Source: Spirogloea muscicola
Lineage: Eukaryota > Streptophyta > Zygnematophyceae > Spirogloeales > Spirogloeaceae
Assembly (NCBI GenBank): GCA_009602725.1
Contig: WELB01000176.1
Span: forward strand, 189,666-242,900
Direction: 5' to 3'
Length of the DNA: 53,235 bases
The notes under the pieces are model-generated. The model was not told the DNA's origin, searched no databases, and was given only the letters and a program-made list of their open reading frames with translations. The position numbers and the translations under genes are program-made. Positions within the stretch are counted from its first letter, which is position 1; every line of letters begins with the position of its first letter. Shown one piece after another: positions 51,288 to 53,235 of the stretch.

Positions 51288-53235
51288 CTACTTGTCTTCT
51301 GGCCTTCTCTTTCGCTTTACTTTGACTGCTTTGTCTTCCACTGCATGCTCGTCATCTCTATCAAATTTGATGTGAACTGGAGCTGATGGACATAAAGTCC
51401 TCTGCAAGCAACCAAGACATCTGTCCATTAGTCCAACAAGTCCAACAAGTCCAACAAGTCCAACAAGTCCAACAAGTCCAACAAGTATCCAACGAGCATC
51501 CAATGAGTCCATCTGCCCTTCTTCTTCTGACAAACTTGGCCCTCCTCCACTGACAAACTTCAGCCTCCCGAAGATATGGGTCGACTGACAAATATTCCTT
51601 TCATCAAGCCACAGCTTGAGCAGCAAAATGCTTGTGGCAATCGTGAAGGCCAATGAGATCAACATGTATCTACCTCAGGCCACACATGAAGCAAGATAGT
51701 CAAGGAAGACTCACAAAGCCCTCAAAGCTGTACTGGATGCCAGCAGCTTTTAGCCTCTCCTCTCGCCGCTTGTCCTTCTTTGCCAGCCGCGTTAGCACTT
51801 CCTGTTGCTCATGGAAGGAGCGTTCCCGGTTGTGCCTCTCCCTCGCCATCTGCTGCCACGGTATCTTCTTAAAGGTCTTGTTTGCACCAATCCAGCTGCA
51901 GATTGCAGGTCATCCAGCAAGCTGATCAACGACCACTATCAGAGCTGGCCTTGTACAGGGTCACGTGACAAAGCTGCTGCCTGACCATGGAGTGACTGCT
52001 TTGCAGAATGCGACTCAGACATGGCTTGCCACTGCAAAGGCAGCACTTAACAAATTTAGGAGTGCATGAAAACCAAATTTTGAGACCACTAAATTCCCAA
52101 CATCAAAAGTCACTTGTTTGAACTTCTCAGTATGGACTTCCACATCCAACCAGGAACATGAGACCCAATGTGAAGCATACGTGGTAGGATGAATCTTGTC
52201 TGAAGGCAGTAACTTGACTTTGAGGATTGCTCCAAAGAGGAGGTAGTTGTGCATGCAATCTGCAACAATTGCTGCCACCTGACAAGTGAAAGTATGATAC
52301 AGCCAGAATGTCAAACCACTTTCCTTGTGGGAGATACTTTTGAGTTGATCTACAAGGTGCACAAGAAAGGTCATGCCAACCTGCTTTCTACTGTGGCACG
52401 ATTCATTAAGATTCTTTCTGAAGCCGGTGAGTTATTCACGCTATGTCAAATGAACAAGATATGCATAAGATGGGAGGACAAGTCTAATCTGCAGCTTAAA
52501 TGCAAGTGCGTGTAAGATACATTGTTGGCACCAAGGGTGTGAGGGCTGAGGGAGAAACCCACATCTGGAGACTCAAACTCAATGAAGGCGTAATGCTTGG
52601 ATTTTCCCGTCTGCATGCAGCCGCCGTGGTGGCTGCAGTCAGGCAGCGCACACGAATCCCATGGCCCAGTCACAGCAGCGGCGGAGCTAACTCAGCATAT
52701 GCACTCGACTGACGGCATGCTCCAACACACAAGCTCGGCAAGACAGCTGCACAAAAGCCAAGCCCGTGTCACACGAAACTCTCAAGCGAGCCGTGACCTG
52801 CCCTCGTGAGAGCCCCGGCAGCTTGTTGCCGCCGGTGGCCGCCCCTGGCGGCTGTGGCACGGCAAGGCGGAGCGCGCGCGGTGGATAGCGAGGCTGGCGC
52901 ACCTTCTTACTGCGCGACAGGCGCAGCCGCGTGATGGTCCCAAACTGCCCAAAGAAGCCTGCATGGCAAAGGCATGGACGCTGGTAAGGCCGGTCAGCAG
53001 CAACGACGCCGCCGCCGCCGCCACCGCCGCCGCCGTCGCCGGCGCTGCCGCCGTCAGTGGTCTCGCGGAGCGGGGGGACAGAGCGGCGGGGGCCACAGGA
53101 AAGGGCTCACCGGCCATCTGGTCCTCGTAGAAGCCGTGCGGGACGTGGCCGACGTAGACGGCCGTCGGCCGCGCCGCCGCCGACGCCTCCTCCCCGCCGT
53201 CGGCCTTCCCGCCGGCGGCGGCGGCGGCGGCGGCG
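51288..53235 (-). CDS. NIFK/Nop15-like nucleolar RRM protein (5' end beyond the window)
   Basis: Complement of exons >53235..53111, 52958..52903, 52610..52563, 52278..52181, 51895..51715, 51401..51288 (TAG); all GT-AG and in frame. One RRM: TAVYVGHVPHGFYEDQMAGF (RNP2), FFGQFGTITRLRLSRSKK, TGKSKHYAFIEFES (RNP1), VADCMHNYLLFGAILKVKLL. A basic helical C-terminus (ARERHNRERSFHEQQEV, KKDKRREERLKAAGI) and a Lys/Arg tail (KVKRKRRPEDK) follow. This is the layout of human NIFK (MKI67 FHA-interacting phosphoprotein), yeast Nop15 and the Arabidopsis homologue, which act in 60S ribosomal subunit assembly in the nucleolus. An Ala-rich stretch coded by GCC triplets runs to the window edge, so the start codon is not seen. 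The last intron holds a 9-base minisatellite. Confidence 0.93.
51430..51487. repeat. 9-base minisatellite (GTCCAACAA)n
   Basis: Six consecutive perfect GTCCAACAA units, then diverged GTATCCAACGAGCATCCAATG units, lie in the last intron (51402-51714) of the NIFK-like gene. Confidence 0.92.

Noticed and set aside
1-53235. Bacterial operon, CRISPR array or prophage
   Set aside because: Spliced genes throughout, no Shine-Dalgarno spacing and no regularly spaced repeats with unique spacers.

Overview
This is a nuclear window from a green plant-lineage eukaryote, most likely a streptophyte (charophyte-grade) alga. The genes are rich in introns (6-15 exons, almost all GT-AG) and coding sequence is GC-rich. 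Intergenic DNA holds remnants of non-LTR retrotransposons and plant-type TTTAGGG-like repeats. Diagnostic products are a chloroplast phosphoglycerate kinase, a plant-type mitochondrial HSP70, a TPLATE-complex EH protein and a full-length ETR1-type ethylene receptor. The receptor is the strongest pointer to Streptophyta; I cannot name the species from sequence alone.

Layout. 0-1.3 kb: 3' end of a GT61-like glycosyltransferase (+). 1.6-4.0 kb: PICOT/GRXS17-like multidomain monothiol glutaredoxin (-). 5.4-11.2 kb: 15-exon EH1/Pan1-like endocytic protein (-). 12.8-14.2 kb: MIF-like tautomerase (-), divergent from EMC2 (14.7-17.3 kb, +). 17.7-19.8 kb: Mpv17/PMP22 membrane protein (+). 21.1-23.6 kb: type II membrane protein with a class I methyltransferase-like domain (+, model incomplete). 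24.2-27.1 kb: no firm gene. 27.2-29.7 kb: plastid PGK (+). 30.4-35 kb: nest of 5'-truncated retrotransposon copies. 35.5-39.1 kb: mitochondrial HSP70 (+), convergent with the ethylene receptor (40.0-44.8 kb, -). 45-48.2 kb: more retrotransposon debris. 48.3-50 kb: DUF2358-like plastid protein (+). 51.3-53.2 kb: NIFK/Nop15-like nucleolar RRM protein (-), cut by the window end.

The genes are ordinary nuclear genes with unrelated jobs: redox and Fe-S handling, endocytosis, ER membrane insertion, carbon fixation, mitochondrial protein folding, hormone perception and ribosome biogenesis. No operon-like logic is expected. The most notable items are the complete ethylene receptor, the two-Grx form of the PICOT protein, two probable GC-AG introns, and a retrotransposon family recognisable by a conserved C-terminus (SDLxVLTRGY-stop), a PD-(D/E)XK-like domain and a repeated GC-rich hairpin in its 3' UTR. 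Five single N's (4099, 11267, 20956, 27176, 35539) all fall at GC-rich 5' ends of genes and probably mark assembly gaps, so linkage across them is less certain.

Exon boundaries were deduced by hand from splice-site consensus, reading-frame continuity and family similarity. They should be treated as models.
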